DNA of 64,000 nucleotides, taken from contig NZ_BJOR01000002.1 of NCBI RefSeq assembly GCF_006540305.1, positions 1 to 64,000 of the forward strand. Direction: 5' to 3'. The position numbers and the translations under genes were made by a program. Source of the stretch: Streptomyces sp. 6-11-2 (GTDB taxonomy: Bacteria; Actinomycetota; Actinomycetes; Streptomycetales; Streptomycetaceae). Of this stretch, positions 1-9,113 are shown in pieces (position 1 is the first letter of the stretch; each line of letters opens with the position of its first letter). Below the pieces are notes generated by a model. That model did no database searches. It was not told where the DNA came from and was given only the letters and a program-made list of their open reading frames with translations.

Positions 1-5
1 GTGAA

Positions 6-1547
6 TTACTGCCCCTCACTGTTCGGGTTCCGGGAGTCGGTGGCGGTGTACGGCTCCAGCTCGTCGGGCCGGAAGTAGTGGAAGCGGCCGTACCAGGTGT
101 GCAGTTCGGCCGCGGGGTCGTCGTCGAGGGTGACGGCGAGGTGCACGCTGCCGTCCACGTCGTGGAAGACCGCGGCCACACGCGCGGTCCGTCCGGCCAG
201 GAACATGTCCTGGGCGTCGGCGCCCCGGCCGCGCGGACGCAGCCGGACACGGCTGCCGCCTCCCACGGGAACGCCGTCGACGAGCACCGTCTCGGTGGTG
301 GGGGAGAGGCCGTCGTCACCGCCCTCCTGCCACCAGGCGGGCCGCTCCGCGGAAAATTCCCCCGGGGCGGCTGTGGCGGCGGGTGCGGCGGGGGCCGTGG
401 GAGCCAGCGAACGGATGGCGCCGTGCAGCCGGGAGAGGACCTCCGGCGGCATGCTGTCCACCCGGTCCAGGATCTCGGCGGCGCGCGGGTCGGTGGCGCG
501 CGCCTCGCGCTTCTCCTCGTCGGTCAGGAGCATCGTCCGCAGCGTCAGGATCTCGTCGATCTCCGCCGCGTCGTGCAGGTCGCCCGGACTCTCGGGCGCC
601 ACCTGGGGACGGTCGGGCAGGATGATCGGCGCGGAGAGCAGCACGGGTCCGGTGGCGCCGTCCGGCGACTGGGCGTGGTCCGCGGTGCCGGTGCCGTCGT
701 CCGCGGCGGACGGTTCGCCGACGAGGACGGGGAAGGTGAACGCGTTGCGGCAGTCGCGGACGTGCTCCAGCAGGTCCGTGGGCGGGTCGGTCAGCGAGAC
801 GAACTCCACGTCCGTGCCGCCGACGAGGGTGTGCGTGGCGATGAGCGCCTGGCGCAGTGCCGCGTCACGCGGGACCCGCGGATCCGCCGCGTGCCCGGTG
901 TTCTCGGTGCGCACGCGCAGCCGGACCAGTCCGTCCGCGAGGCGTTCTGCCGTGAGCGTGGTGTCCGCCCGGATCTCCGCGCGCCGCCGTACGATCCGCC
1001 CGGCGCCCCCGGGCAGCGGCTCGCTCTCCTCGCCGCCCGCCGTTCCCACCGGGGCGGTGCACTCCCGCCGCAGCAGGTCCTCCAGCGGCACGACGAGGTC
1101 GGTCTCGCGCGGCACCGCCTCGTCGAAGGTCAGATGCGTCGTGCCGTCGCCGGTCCGCAGCGACTCCACGGGGTGGTGCCCGCCGTCCGGGCCGGTCTCC
1201 TCCACCTGCTTGTGCTGCGCCTGGAGGTAACGCACTCTGATCCACACCACGGCGTCGGGCCCGTGGTCCCTCAGCAGGCACTCGGTCTGCTGGTACCAGG
1301 AGTCGGCGGAGCCCGACACGCCGACCGTGACGGGTCCGTCGTGCTCCACCCAGTTGCGCGGCAACAGCACCCCGAACTGCCACCGGACGCGGTTCTTGGG
1401 GGAGGAGCGGCGGTACGGATAGAGCAGGTAGCCCTCGTAGAGGACGGCGTCGGCGACCGCGCCCACCTGCTCGAAGGGGCGCCCGCCGGAGCCGACCGGC
1501 ACGGCACCGTCGCCGCCCGCGGCACCCTCGACCACAGCATCCGGCAT
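6..1547 (-). CDS. Conserved protein, possibly part of a group 1h hydrogenase accessory cluster
   Basis: A soluble protein of 513 residues with no signal peptide or membrane segment. The N-terminal ~110 residues contain a block with the motif YEGYLLYPYR. A helical segment rich in charged residues lies around residues 340-380 (motif LTDEEKREAR), and the C-terminal ~90 residues look like a small beta barrel (GSRVRLRPR, then an acidic strand). From memory of the family, proteins with these two motifs occur beside actinobacterial group 1h [NiFe] hydrogenases; such a hydrogenase is encoded at 25.6 kb, but this gene points out of the left edge, so the rest of its operon is not visible. The ATG at 1547 was chosen because GGAGGA lies about 8 bases upstream; an ATG 17 codons earlier has no such site. 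No catalytic motif was recognised, and the function is unknown. Confidence 0.75.
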   Translation of the reverse strand: MPDAVVEGAAGGDGAVPVGSGGRPFEQVGAVADAVLYEGYLLYPYRRSSPKNRVRWQFGVLLPRNWVEHDGPVTVGVSGSADSWYQQTECLLRDHGPDAVVWIRVRYLQAQHKQVEETGPDGGHHPVESLRTGDGTTHLTFDEAVPRETDLVVPLEDLLRRECTAPVGTAGGEESEPLPGGAGRIVRRRAEIRADTTLTAERLADGLVRLRVRTENTGHAADPRVPRDAALRQALIATHTLVGGTDVEFVSLTDPPTDLLEHVRDCRNAFTFPVLVGEPSAADDGTGTADHAQSPDGATGPVLLSAPIILPDRPQVAPESPGDLHDAAEIDEILTLRTMLLTDEEKREARATDPRAAEILDRVDSMPPEVLSRLHGAIRSLAPTAPAAPAATAAPGEFSAERPAWWQEGGDDGLSPTTETVLVDGVPVGGGSRVRLRPRGRGADAQDMFLAGRTARVAAVFHDVDGSVHLAVTLDDDPAAELHTWYGRFHYFRPDELEPYTATDSRNPNSEGQ

Positions 1548-1680
1548 CTGGCTCTCCTCCGACTCGCAGGTTCGCCATGCCTTCCACCACGCACCCACCG
1601 CTCACGCGCCATCTCCCCCTCCTGCCCAGCGCTGTTGGGCCGTCCGGGGGAGCGGCGGACTCCCGGACGCGGACGTCCGC

Positions 1681-3039
1681 TCAGTCCGGCAGGCGTGGCA
1701 CGCGCAGGGCCAGCAGGGCCACGTCGTCGTCGTAGCCGTCCTGGCGGCCGAGCAGCGCGTCGCACAGCGCGTCCAGCGGGGCGGAGGCCAGGGTGGCCGC
1801 ATGGTCCGCCAGGTCCCGCAGACCGGCGTCGATGTCCCGGTCGCGGCGCTCGATCAGGCCGTCGGTGAACAGCAGCAGGGTGCTCTCCGGGGGCAGCGGC
1901 TGCCAGTGGTCGGGTCGGGGCAGGCCCGGTTCGACGCCGACCGGGATGCCGTGCGTGTCGGGAGCGAGACAGCGCGCCGTGCCGTCGGCGGTGATCAGCA
2001 GCGGCGGCGGATGCCCCGCGTTGGTCCAGCGCAGGGCGTACCCGGCGTCCGGTTCCCGCTCGATGCGGGCCAGGACCAGGGTGGCGGCCGGCGGGTCGCT
2101 GAGGGCGGTCAGTGCCCGGTCGAGCCTGTCCACGATCATGCTGGGCGGCCCGCACCGGTCGAAGGCCAGGGCCCGCAGCATGTTGCGGATCTGCCCCATC
2201 ATCGGCGCCGCCTCCACGTCGTGGCCGGTCACGTCACCGACGACGACGAGGACCGCCCCGTCGGGCAGCCCGAGGGCGTCGTACCAGTCACCACCGAGGT
2301 GGGGAAGCTCGGACGCCGGCTCGTAGCGGGCCTCCACCCGCAGCGGGGACAGGTCGGGCAGCACCGGCAGCAGACGGCGCTGGAACTGTTCGGCGGCCCG
2401 CTTGAGCCGCCCGTACAGGCGGGAGTTCTCGATGCTGACACTCGCGGCGCTGGCCAGCGCGGTCAGCAGGGCCTCGTCGGCGTCGGCGAAGGGTGTGCCG
2501 TCCTCCTTGTCGGCCAGGTAGAGGTTGCCGTAGACGGTGTCGCGCACGGTGAGCGGGACTCCGAGCAGGGTGGTCATGACCGGGTGGCCGTCCGGGAAGC
2601 CGACCGCGCGGGGATCGGCGGCGATGGCGTCGACCCGCAGCGGCTTGGGCTCCTCGATCAGCCTGCCCAGCAGTCCATGGCTCTGCGGGAGCCCGGACTC
2701 GGCCAGAAGCCGCTCGGCGTCGACGACGCCCACGGTGATCAGGTCGACGATCTCCCCGCCCTCGCCGAGCACGCCGAGGGCGCCGTAGCGCGCGGCGACG
2801 AGGTCGGTGCCCGCCTGCACCAGGTGCCGCAGCACGGAGCGGGTGTCCATGTCGGCGCTGATGGCCACGACCGCGTCCAGCAGGCGGTGCAGCCTGCGGC
2901 GGTCCAGGCTGAGCTGCCGGATCTGGGCGCTGAGTTCCTCGAAGGCCTCACCGCCCGGTGTCAGGCCGCTTCCCTGGACGGCGGCGTCCCCGTGGCCGGC
3001 CGTCTCTTCCGCTTCCGGGCACCATGGATCGTCCGACAT
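1681..3039 (-). CDS. GAF-PP2C (SpoIIE-type) serine/threonine phosphatase
   Basis: A soluble phosphatase of 452 residues of the SpoIIE/RsbU class, which typically dephosphorylates anti-sigma-factor antagonists. After a short helical lead, a GAF domain spans roughly residues 45-200 (ARYGALGVLG, VPLTVRDTVYGNLYLADKED). The PP2C domain follows at about 215-450, with the metal-binding acidic motifs GGDWYD, VVGDVTGHD, LLFTDGLIE and DDDVALLAL. The GAF domain presumably senses a ligand or redox state; which one cannot be read from the sequence. The ATG at 3039 has GGGAGG 7 bases upstream. It lies 133 bases upstream of the 513-residue protein gene on the same strand and may be cotranscribed with it. 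It is one of five PP2C phosphatases in the first 21 kb. Confidence 0.93.
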   Translation of the reverse strand: MSDDPWCPEAEETAGHGDAAVQGSGLTPGGEAFEELSAQIRQLSLDRRRLHRLLDAVVAISADMDTRSVLRHLVQAGTDLVAARYGALGVLGEGGEIVDLITVGVVDAERLLAESGLPQSHGLLGRLIEEPKPLRVDAIAADPRAVGFPDGHPVMTTLLGVPLTVRDTVYGNLYLADKEDGTPFADADEALLTALASAASVSIENSRLYGRLKRAAEQFQRRLLPVLPDLSPLRVEARYEPASELPHLGGDWYDALGLPDGAVLVVVGDVTGHDVEAAPMMGQIRNMLRALAFDRCGPPSMIVDRLDRALTALSDPPAATLVLARIEREPDAGYALRWTNAGHPPPLLITADGTARCLAPDTHGIPVGVEPGLPRPDHWQPLPPESTLLLFTDGLIERRDRDIDAGLRDLADHAATLASAPLDALCDALLGRQDGYDDDVALLALRVPRLPD

Positions 3040-3235
3040 GGGGCACCTCCCGGGCAGGGCCGGTGCTCGTCCTCACCGTCCGGGCCCGGCACGGCCACCT
3101 TACGCCGGGTGGGAGGGGGGTGGCTCCCTCCCAACCGGTCACCAGCCGGAGGGGGAAAGCCCGAAGGCCGCGGCGTACCGGCGTACGCTACGGAACTGCC
3201 CAGCTCAGCTCCCCTCGTGAGGAAGAGTCACAGCG

Positions 3236-3568
3236 ATGCAGAAGATCTCCCTCGACGCCCTCGCACGCGAGCACCTCGAACGGGCCGAGGCGTCCTCGGC
3301 CGGCCGCAGCGCGGAGACCGTCTACGGCGGCCACGAGCACGTACTGCGCCAGACCCTCATCACCCTGCGCGCCGGCACGGCCCTGGCCGAGCACGACAAC
3401 CCGGGCGAGGCGACCGTCCTGGTGCTGCGCGGACGGGTGCTGTTGCGCAGCGGCGACACGTCGTGGGAGGGCATGGCGGGGGACCTGCTCATCGTGCCGC
3501 AGGCCCGGCACAGCCTGGAGGCTCTGGAGGACGCCGCGGTCCTGCTGACGGTCACCAAGACGTCCTGA
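3236..3568 (+). CDS. Small cupin-domain protein
   Basis: A single-domain cupin of 110 residues. The motif GTALAEHDNPGEATVLVLRG is the first conserved cupin box, and GDLLIVPQARHSLEAL the second, with histidine and glutamate positions that could bind a metal. Proteins of this size are small binding or isomerase-type cupins, and the substrate cannot be inferred. The ATG at 3236 follows GTGAGGAAGAG and is the first good start. A perfect 11-bp hairpin directly downstream suggests it is transcribed alone. It diverges from the GAF-PP2C gene, from which it is separated by about 196 bases. Confidence 0.88.
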   Translation: MQKISLDALAREHLERAEASSAGRSAETVYGGHEHVLRQTLITLRAGTALAEHDNPGEATVLVLRGRVLLRSGDTSWEGMAGDLLIVPQARHSLEALEDAAVLLTVTKTS

Positions 3569-3614
3569 CCCCGGCGGTCGCCCGCGGCGATCGGCGGATG
3601 GCCGCGTTCCATCG

Positions 3615-3643
3615 GCCTCGGCCCGCCGGTGCCGGGCCGAGGC
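3615..3643 (+). terminator. Hairpin terminator after the cupin gene
   Basis: GCCTCGGCCCG is followed by a 7-base loop and its exact complement. There is no T-run, which is common for Streptomyces terminators. Confidence 0.7.
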
Positions 3644-3666
3644 GGAGCCGAACCCCACAGCTCCCG

Positions 3667-3694
3667 TTATTTTTACCAATAGCACATGTAATAA
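3667..3694 (+). promoter_or_regulatory. AT-rich island with an imperfect inverted repeat upstream of the hemerythrin gene
   Basis: This is an unusually AT-rich patch for this DNA. TTATTTTTAC is followed 11 bases later by GTAATAA, so the arms TTAC/GTAA match exactly and the flanks partly. It ends about 57 bases before the start of the hemerythrin-DUF2249 gene and is a candidate promoter or operator; the binding protein is unknown. Confidence 0.4.
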
Positions 3695-3751
3695 TGGGGG
3701 AATCGCCGGGGTGCCCGTGTGGCGGTGAGCGAGAACGAGAAGAGGACAGCC

Positions 3752-4594
3752 GTGGCACAGTCCTTCGAGGTCCACATCCGCAACACCACGACCGACCCGG
3801 CCGTCCTGGCCGAGGCCACGATCCTGGCAGCGCGGCGCCGCCTGCTCACCGCGCTGCGGTCCAAGACGGCGCTGCTGACCGAACTCCGTCTGGGCCGCGC
3901 CGACCGGGAACGGACACGAGCGGCCCTGACCGACTTCTGCACCGGCGAGGTGCGCCGCCACCTGGCCGCGGCCGACCAGGCGCTGTACGCACCGGCCGCG
4001 GGCGCGGCCGAGACCCGGCTGCTGATCAGGGCTCTACGGGCCACCGCGGCCGCTGTGGCCGCTGTGGCCGCCCGGATCGACGCGCTCGCCTCGGCCGACG
4101 ACGCGGACTCCGCGGACGGTGCCGCCCGCGACGTCACGAGCCTTCTCACCGTCCATCTCGCCGTCGAACAGGACGTGCTGCTGCCCGTGCTCGCCCTCCT
4201 GCCCGGCGCCGACCTGCCGCTCCTGACCGCGGACTTCGAGACCCTGCTCGAGGGCGGCCGGCTCGACCGGCCCGCCGTCGTCGACGTTACCTCGATCCCC
4301 CACAGCAGGCGCCACCCGCGCATCTTCGCCCGCTTCGCCCGCTTCGCCCGCCTGGGGCCCGGCGAAGCGTTCCCCCTGGTCGACAACCACGACCCCAAGC
4401 CGCTGCGCCGCGAGTTCGAAGCCACCCTTCCCGGCGTGTTCACCTGGGACTACCTCGAATCCGGACCCACGCGATGGCAGGTGCGCATCGGCCGGAGGGC
4501 TCCCGAGGTCCGACCCGCCTCGTCCGCCGCCGGGCGGAACGGCTCCCGGCGTCCGGGCAGGGGGGAGGACCCGTACCCCGGCCAGGACGTATAG
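3752..4594 (+). CDS. Hemerythrin-like / DUF2249 two-domain protein
   Basis: A soluble protein of 280 residues. A hemerythrin-like four-helix region covers roughly residues 10-160, with possible iron-ligand histidines in VRRHLAAAD and LTVHLAVEQD. A DUF2249 domain covers about 175-255 (VDVTSIPHSRRHP, PLVDNHDPKPL, GVFTWDYLESGP). DUF2249 proteins recur next to nitrogen-oxide and oxygen-responsive genes, so a role in O2, NO or redox sensing is likely but inferred. Three in-frame GTG starts exist (3719, 3725, 3752). The last was chosen because AGAGGA lies about 6 bases upstream. The last ~35 residues are disordered and basic. The sigma-factor gene starts 56 bases downstream and may share a transcript. 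Confidence 0.85.
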   Translation: MAQSFEVHIRNTTTDPAVLAEATILAARRRLLTALRSKTALLTELRLGRADRERTRAALTDFCTGEVRRHLAAADQALYAPAAGAAETRLLIRALRATAAAVAAVAARIDALASADDADSADGAARDVTSLLTVHLAVEQDVLLPVLALLPGADLPLLTADFETLLEGGRLDRPAVVDVTSIPHSRRHPRIFARFARFARLGPGEAFPLVDNHDPKPLRREFEATLPGVFTWDYLESGPTRWQVRIGRRAPEVRPASSAAGRNGSRRPGRGEDPYPGQDV

Positions 4595-4649
4595 CCCGTG
4601 GCCGCTGCGGGTACCCGAGCGGCGGCCGCGAGGAGATGAGGAGCGCGTG

Positions 4650-5669
4650 ATGGCTCCCGCGAAGCAGAGGACGGCGGCGTCCGCGCCTAACGGACGACGG
4701 GCGCCGGCCCGTGCCACCAAGCGGTACGACGCGGTGCCCGAACTCGATGGCGAACCCGACCTGCTCGGCCAGTACCTGCGCCAGATCGGGATGACACCAC
4801 TGCTCGACGCGGAGGGCGAGGTGCGGCTCGCCCGGCGCATCGAAGCCGGTCTGCACGCCATGGCGGAACTGCGGCAGGCCGACGAGGACGGCCGTGAGCT
4901 CGCGCCGGAGCGCCGGCGGGAACTGGAGGCCGCCACGCGGGACGGTCAGGAGGCCAAGGACCACATGGTGCGGGCCAACCTCCGGCTCGTCGTGGCGATG
5001 GCCAAACGCCACGCCCACCGCGGGCTGCCGCTGCTCGACGTCATCCAGGAGGGCAACCTGGGCCTGATCCGGGCCGTGGAGAAGTTCGACCACACCAAGG
5101 GGTTCAAGTTCTCCACCTACGCCACCTGGTGGATCCGCCAGGCGATGGAGCGCGGCCTCGCCACGCACGCGCGTTCCGTGCGGCTGCCGATGCACGTCGT
5201 GGAGCAGTTGCAGAAGCTCGCCAAGATCGAACGCAAGTTGCAGCTGAGCCTCGAACACGAGCCGACCGTCGAGGAGGTCGCCCGCGAGAGCGGCCTCGCC
5301 GAGGACAGGGTCGTCTGGCTGCGCCGCGTCGGCCGGCAGGTGATCAGCCTGGACATGCCGGTGGACGACACCGGCGAGACGGTGGTCGGCGATCTCATCT
5401 CCGACACGGAGGTGTTGCAGGCCCCCGAGGTCGCCGAGTACCAGGCGCTGGCCGAGGAACTGCGGGAGGCCGTCGACACACTGGCGCCGCGCGAGGCTCT
5501 CATCCTCAGCCTGCGGTACGGCCTGCACGACGGGCACCAGCGAACCCTGAACGAGGTCGCCCAGCACGTGGGCCTGACTCGTGAGCGCGTGCGCCAGCTG
5601 GAGAAGCAGTCACTGGCCCAGCTGAGGGAACAGGAGCCGGGCGAACGGCTCCTGGCGTGGGCGAGCTGA
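4650..5669 (+). CDS. RNA polymerase sigma factor, sigma-70 group 1/2 (Hrd/SigB-like)
   Basis: A 339-residue sigma factor with the full set of primary-sigma regions except region 1.1. Region 1.2 is at DLLGQYLRQIG; region 2 has the core-binding block VQ/IQEGNLGLIRAVEKFD and the -10 recognition helix FSTYATWWIRQAM; region 3 follows; region 4 ends with the helix-turn-helix TRERVRQLEKQSLAQLR. The length and lack of region 1.1 fit non-essential HrdA/C/D-type factors rather than the housekeeping HrdB. ATG 4650 was preferred over GTG 4647 because GAGGAG at 4638-4643 then has normal spacing. It follows the hemerythrin gene closely, and a 10-bp hairpin ends the unit. Confidence 0.95.
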   Translation: MAPAKQRTAASAPNGRRAPARATKRYDAVPELDGEPDLLGQYLRQIGMTPLLDAEGEVRLARRIEAGLHAMAELRQADEDGRELAPERRRELEAATRDGQEAKDHMVRANLRLVVAMAKRHAHRGLPLLDVIQEGNLGLIRAVEKFDHTKGFKFSTYATWWIRQAMERGLATHARSVRLPMHVVEQLQKLAKIERKLQLSLEHEPTVEEVARESGLAEDRVVWLRRVGRQVISLDMPVDDTGETVVGDLISDTEVLQAPEVAEYQALAEELREAVDTLAPREALILSLRYGLHDGHQRTLNEVAQHVGLTRERVRQLEKQSLAQLREQEPGERLLAWAS

Positions 5670-5686
5670 CGTGCCCGCGCAGAACG

Positions 5687-5714
5687 GTGCGCCCGGCACG
5701 ATCACCGGGCGCAC
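5687..5714 (+). terminator. Hairpin terminator after the sigma-factor gene
   Basis: The 10-base arms GTGCGCCCGG and CCGGGCGCAC are separated by an 8-base loop. It lies between two convergent genes and may act in both directions. Confidence 0.75.
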
Positions 5715-5752
5715 GGCTCCACTCCGACCGCCGCGGACCGAGGCGACGGCCG

Positions 5753-5920
5753 TCACCAGCGGTACCAGCGGCCCCTCCGGCCGCCGCCCGCGGGCCGTAC
5801 GACGAAACCGAGCAGCCACAGCACGAGCACGATGATCGCGATCCACCACAGCGCCTTCAGGGCGAACCCGATGCCGAAGAGGACCAGAGCGAGCAGGAGA
5901 ACCAGCAGCAAGGGAACCAT
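5753..5920 (-). CDS. Small hydrophobic membrane peptide (55 aa)
   Basis: A 55-residue peptide with two adjacent hydrophobic helices (residues 2-20 and 23-41) and a basic, tryptophan-containing tail. Short 'hydrophobic protein' genes like this are common beside stress genes in Streptomyces. ATG 5920 has a strong GGAGG 8 bases upstream, which supports translation and excludes the much longer open frame extending upstream. The function is unknown. Confidence 0.75.
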   Translation of the reverse strand: MVPLLLVLLLALVLFGIGFALKALWWIAIIVLVLWLLGFVVRPAGGGRRGRWYRW

Positions 5921-6170
5921 GGATATCAACCTCCGGACACACCGGATGCCCGGCATGCGCGGGAAAACACCCCGGGAAATCCGGTGTTTCCACACCTGAG
6001 CCAGGGGAACTCGTGGATGCTGCCCGCGCCCCGGTCGGTGCCGGCCGGGCGCGGTCGGGCGCGGTGGTGCGGGGCCGTCCGGCGGCGTGGCGTTCCGGGA
6101 GGTGCGCACCGCGCGGTGAGGATGGCGTCCGGCATCGAGTCGGCTCGGGTGCGCGGATCCGGAGGCAGAG

Positions 6171-7244
6171 GTGACGGTGCGTCGTATCGGTCTGGTCGTC
6201 CACGGCGGGCGCGGTGAGGCCACGGCCGCCGCCCGCACCGTGCGCGAGTGGTGCGACGTGCACGGGGTGGGGTGCGCGGACATCGACGTGTGGCACGACG
6301 GAGAGCGGCGCAGCTCCCGGGAGGAGGTCGAGGCCGCGGGCGACCCGGACCTCATCGTCACCCTGGGCGGCGACGGCACGTTCCTGCGTGGTGCCCGGCT
6401 GGCCGCCGTGAACGACGCCATGGTCCTGGGCGTCGACCTCGGCCGGGTCGGTTTCCTCACGGAGGTGCCCGTCACGGTCGTACGTGCCGCGCTGGACGCC
6501 GTCGTCGCGGAGCGCCTCACGGTGGAGAGCCGGATGATGCTCACCCTGCGCGCCTCGCGCCGCCTGGAGGTGCCCGCCGACATCGAGGAGCTGATGAGCT
6601 ACGGCCGCCGCCCGCTGCTGCCGCCACCGCGTGTCCGCGCCGACTGCCAGGCGGGCGGCGACTGGGGCATCGCGATGAACGTCACCGCGCTGAACGACGT
6701 CGTGGTGGAGAAGCTGGCCCGGGACCGGCAGGTGTCCGTCGGCGTCTACCTCGCGGGCCGGCTCCTGGCGTCCTATTCGGCCGACGCGCTGCTGGTCGCC
6801 ACCCCCACCGGCTCCACGGCCTACAGCTTCGCCGCCGGGGGCCCGGTCGTCTCGCCCCGGGCGGACGCCCTCGTCTTCACCCCGGTCGCCCCGCACATGG
6901 CGTTCAACCGCTCGGTCGTGGCCGCGCCGGACGAACCGATCGGCATGCGCGTCCTGGAACGCTCGGGCCAGGCCGCCGTCAGCATCGACGGCCAGCTGCG
7001 CGGTGTCCTCGACCCCGGCGACTGGATCGGCGTCTACGCCTCCCCGCGCCGGCTGCGGGCCGTCCGGCTGGGCCCCACGGACTTCTACGGCCGTCTGCGC
7101 GACCGCATGAACCTCACCGACGCCCCGGCCGCGGTCGCCGACGGCACCCCGGCCCCCCTGTGGCCGGTGACGTCGCCCCGGCCGGCGGACCTCGACCACC
7201 TGGCCCTGCCGGCCCGCCCCGGCGACGCCTGGCAGGTCCCGTGA
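6171..7244 (+). CDS. nadK: NAD kinase (ATP-NAD kinase)
   Basis: Phosphorylates NAD to NADP in the cytoplasm. The 357-residue protein has the family signature GGDGTFLRG near residue 66, the following LGVDLGRVGFLTE segment, the NDVVVEK motif in the middle and TPTGSTAYSFAAGGP, which forms the NAD pocket. It is longer than most actinomycete NAD kinases (about 300 residues). The extra length is an insertion after residue 130 and a proline-rich C-terminal tail of about 45 residues. The GTG at 6171 follows GGAGG. Streptomyces usually has a second NAD kinase near recN/argR, so this is probably an accessory copy (inference). Confidence 0.92.
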   Translation: MTVRRIGLVVHGGRGEATAAARTVREWCDVHGVGCADIDVWHDGERRSSREEVEAAGDPDLIVTLGGDGTFLRGARLAAVNDAMVLGVDLGRVGFLTEVPVTVVRAALDAVVAERLTVESRMMLTLRASRRLEVPADIEELMSYGRRPLLPPPRVRADCQAGGDWGIAMNVTALNDVVVEKLARDRQVSVGVYLAGRLLASYSADALLVATPTGSTAYSFAAGGPVVSPRADALVFTPVAPHMAFNRSVVAAPDEPIGMRVLERSGQAAVSIDGQLRGVLDPGDWIGVYASPRRLRAVRLGPTDFYGRLRDRMNLTDAPAAVADGTPAPLWPVTSPRPADLDHLALPARPGDAWQVP

Positions 7245-7631
7245 TCCCGCGGCGAGCCGGCCGCCGCTGACCTGCCCGAGCCGGCGGGCGAGTTCGTCCG
7301 CGCGCGGGTGCCGACCGGTACGAGCAGCCCGCCGGGTGCCGGGCCGGTCGGCCGGGGCACGTCGAGGCGGCCGCGATGCCGTCGGGTCGACCGGACCGGC
7401 GCGGGCAGGCCGGTCCGGGCGCGCGGGTGGGCTGGTTCGTGTGTGCCCGAGGGGTGTGCCGGACTTGCGGGTTGGCGGGACATGCCCGGGCGGCCGGAAC
7501 ACCGTCGGTGTCAAGCCGGACGTGCGCGGGCGCCGACCGGCAGCGGAACCGTGGGCCTCCTGGCGGCGGAGTCGGCCGTGCCGTCGTGCCGGGTCGTGCC
7601 CCAGGGGCCGGGTGCGGGCGGCCGGCCTCGG
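7245..7631. other. Intergenic region between convergent genes
   Basis: 387 bases separate nadK from the convergent membrane phosphatase gene. No open frame with a believable start and ribosome-binding site and no strong hairpin was found. Confidence 0.5.
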
Positions 7632-8750
7632 TCATGCTCCGTGTCGTTGTTCGGGGGCGGGCTCGGTGGGGAGGCGGTGGGCTGCCAGGGCGGCCAGGTC
7701 GTCGTCGAGGTTTCCTCCGCTGTAGGCGAGCAGGTCCGCGTGCAGGTGTGCCAGGAGCTCGCCGGGCGGGAGGCCGGCCCAGGGCCGGACGCGCTCGGCG
7801 AGCGGGTAGAAGGTGCCGGCGGGATCGCGGGTCTCGGTGACACCGTCGGTGTACAGCAGCAACTCGTCGCCGGGCCGGAAGGGCTCGACGTCCACGCGGT
7901 AGCCGCCGCCGAGCAGCCCACCGAGGTTGATGGGCGGCGAGGGCTCGGTCGCCTCCAGTTCGGTCACCCGGCCGCCGCTGACGAGCAGCGGAGGCGGGTG
8001 GCCGCAGTTGACGAGACGCACGACGTGCTCGTCGTCGGGGATCTCCGCGAACACCGCCGTCACGAAGCGCTCGGCCGCCTCCGCGCCGGGCAACTGCGCG
8101 GCATACCGGCTCATACTGCGCTCCATGCGCCGGGCCAGAGCCGCCAGATCGGGCTCGTCGGGCGCGGCCTCGCGGAAGGCTCCGAGCATGGTCGCGGCCG
8201 TCTCCACGGCGACCAGGCCCTTGCCGCGGACGTCGCCGATGAGCAGACGCACTCCGTGCGCGGTCGCCACCGCCTCGTACAGATCGCCGCCGATCTGCGC
8301 CTCGGCCGCCGCGGAGAGGTACAAGGTCTCCACGGAGACCTGGCCGAGACGATGGGGGACCGGGCGCAGCAGAACGCGCTGCGCGGTCTCCGCCACGGAA
8401 CGCACCGTGGCGAGGGTGTGCTCCCGGCGCGCACGGTGCGCCGCGAGGATCGTGCCGAGGATGCCCACCACGAAGGTGCAGACGTAGTTGGCCACGTAGT
8501 GGCGGTCCCACAGATTGCCCACCGAACGGCCCGCACAGCACGGGGTGCCGGCCAGGACGCCCTCCAGGACGATGGCGAACACCGTGACGGCGGCGACCGC
8601 TTTGGGGCCGTATCCGAAGGCGGCCACCAGCGGCAGGGCGGTGAGCACGAAGCTCACCGGCCACAGCGCCGGGGTGACTGGTTCGACGGCGAGGACCACC
8701 ACGACGTAGAAGACCGGCAGCCAGCGCAGCCACAGGGGCTGGGCGGGCAC
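7632..8750 (-). CDS. Membrane-bound PP2C (SpoIIE-type) phosphatase
   Basis: About 372 residues. Three or four membrane helices occupy the first ~100 residues, then a short linker helix (RSVAETAQRVLLRPVPHRLG) leads into a PP2C domain. The acidic metal-binding motifs are IGGDLYE, IGDVRGKG, LLLYTDGVTETRD and NLDDDLAAL. It belongs to the membrane RsbU-like class and probably controls an anti-anti-sigma switch. GTG 8750 was chosen because the ~57 codons upstream in frame encode only arginine- and proline-rich sequence and a GAGGA lies about 12 bases before it; the start remains uncertain. It is a clear paralogue of the gene at 14.0 kb, sharing layout and linker sequence. Confidence 0.88.
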   Translation of the reverse strand: MPAQPLWLRWLPVFYVVVVLAVEPVTPALWPVSFVLTALPLVAAFGYGPKAVAAVTVFAIVLEGVLAGTPCCAGRSVGNLWDRHYVANYVCTFVVGILGTILAAHRARREHTLATVRSVAETAQRVLLRPVPHRLGQVSVETLYLSAAAEAQIGGDLYEAVATAHGVRLLIGDVRGKGLVAVETAATMLGAFREAAPDEPDLAALARRMERSMSRYAAQLPGAEAAERFVTAVFAEIPDDEHVVRLVNCGHPPPLLVSGGRVTELEATEPSPPINLGGLLGGGYRVDVEPFRPGDELLLYTDGVTETRDPAGTFYPLAERVRPWAGLPPGELLAHLHADLLAYSGGNLDDDLAALAAHRLPTEPAPEQRHGA

Positions 8751-9113
8751 CGGCGAGTGTTTCCTCGGCGTGCGCGGCGTACCGGTGCCCGCGTCCCTGC
8801 CGCGGCCGGGCCGCCTCACCGCTCGTCCCGGCGGTACCCGGGAGGCGGCGGGAGCGTGGCGGGGCCGGGCGGGCGCACGGCGGTGCGGCCCGGCTCCGGG
8901 CGACGGTCCTCGCGGAAACACTCAGGCGGCCTGTTCACAGGTACTCCCGGCGGGCTTGATCAAGACCACCAGCGTGCTGTGTCGCACCGTCAGCGCCTCG
9001 GCATTGCTCCAGGCAAGGGCATGTCAGCGAGGCCGGGGACCGCCGCGGACGGGGCATGGCCGGGGCGCCCCGCGAGGCGCGCCCCGGTCGTGCGTGAAGT
9101 GCCCGGGCCCGGT
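8751..9113. other. Intergenic region, no gene seen
   Basis: 363 bases between the membrane phosphatase start and the xylanase stop. Apart from the xylanase terminator no feature was recognised. Short open frames here have no ribosome-binding sites. Confidence 0.5.
9060..9087 (-). terminator. Hairpin terminator after the xylanase gene
   Basis: The arms CCGGGGCG and CGCCCCGG, with a 12-base loop, start 27 bases after the xylanase stop codon. Confidence 0.6.

Noticed and set aside
1801..4650. A 949-codon open frame on the plus strand
   Set aside because: It lies antisense to the GAF-PP2C gene and out of frame with the cupin and hemerythrin genes. Its product is low-complexity and no ribosome-binding site was found.
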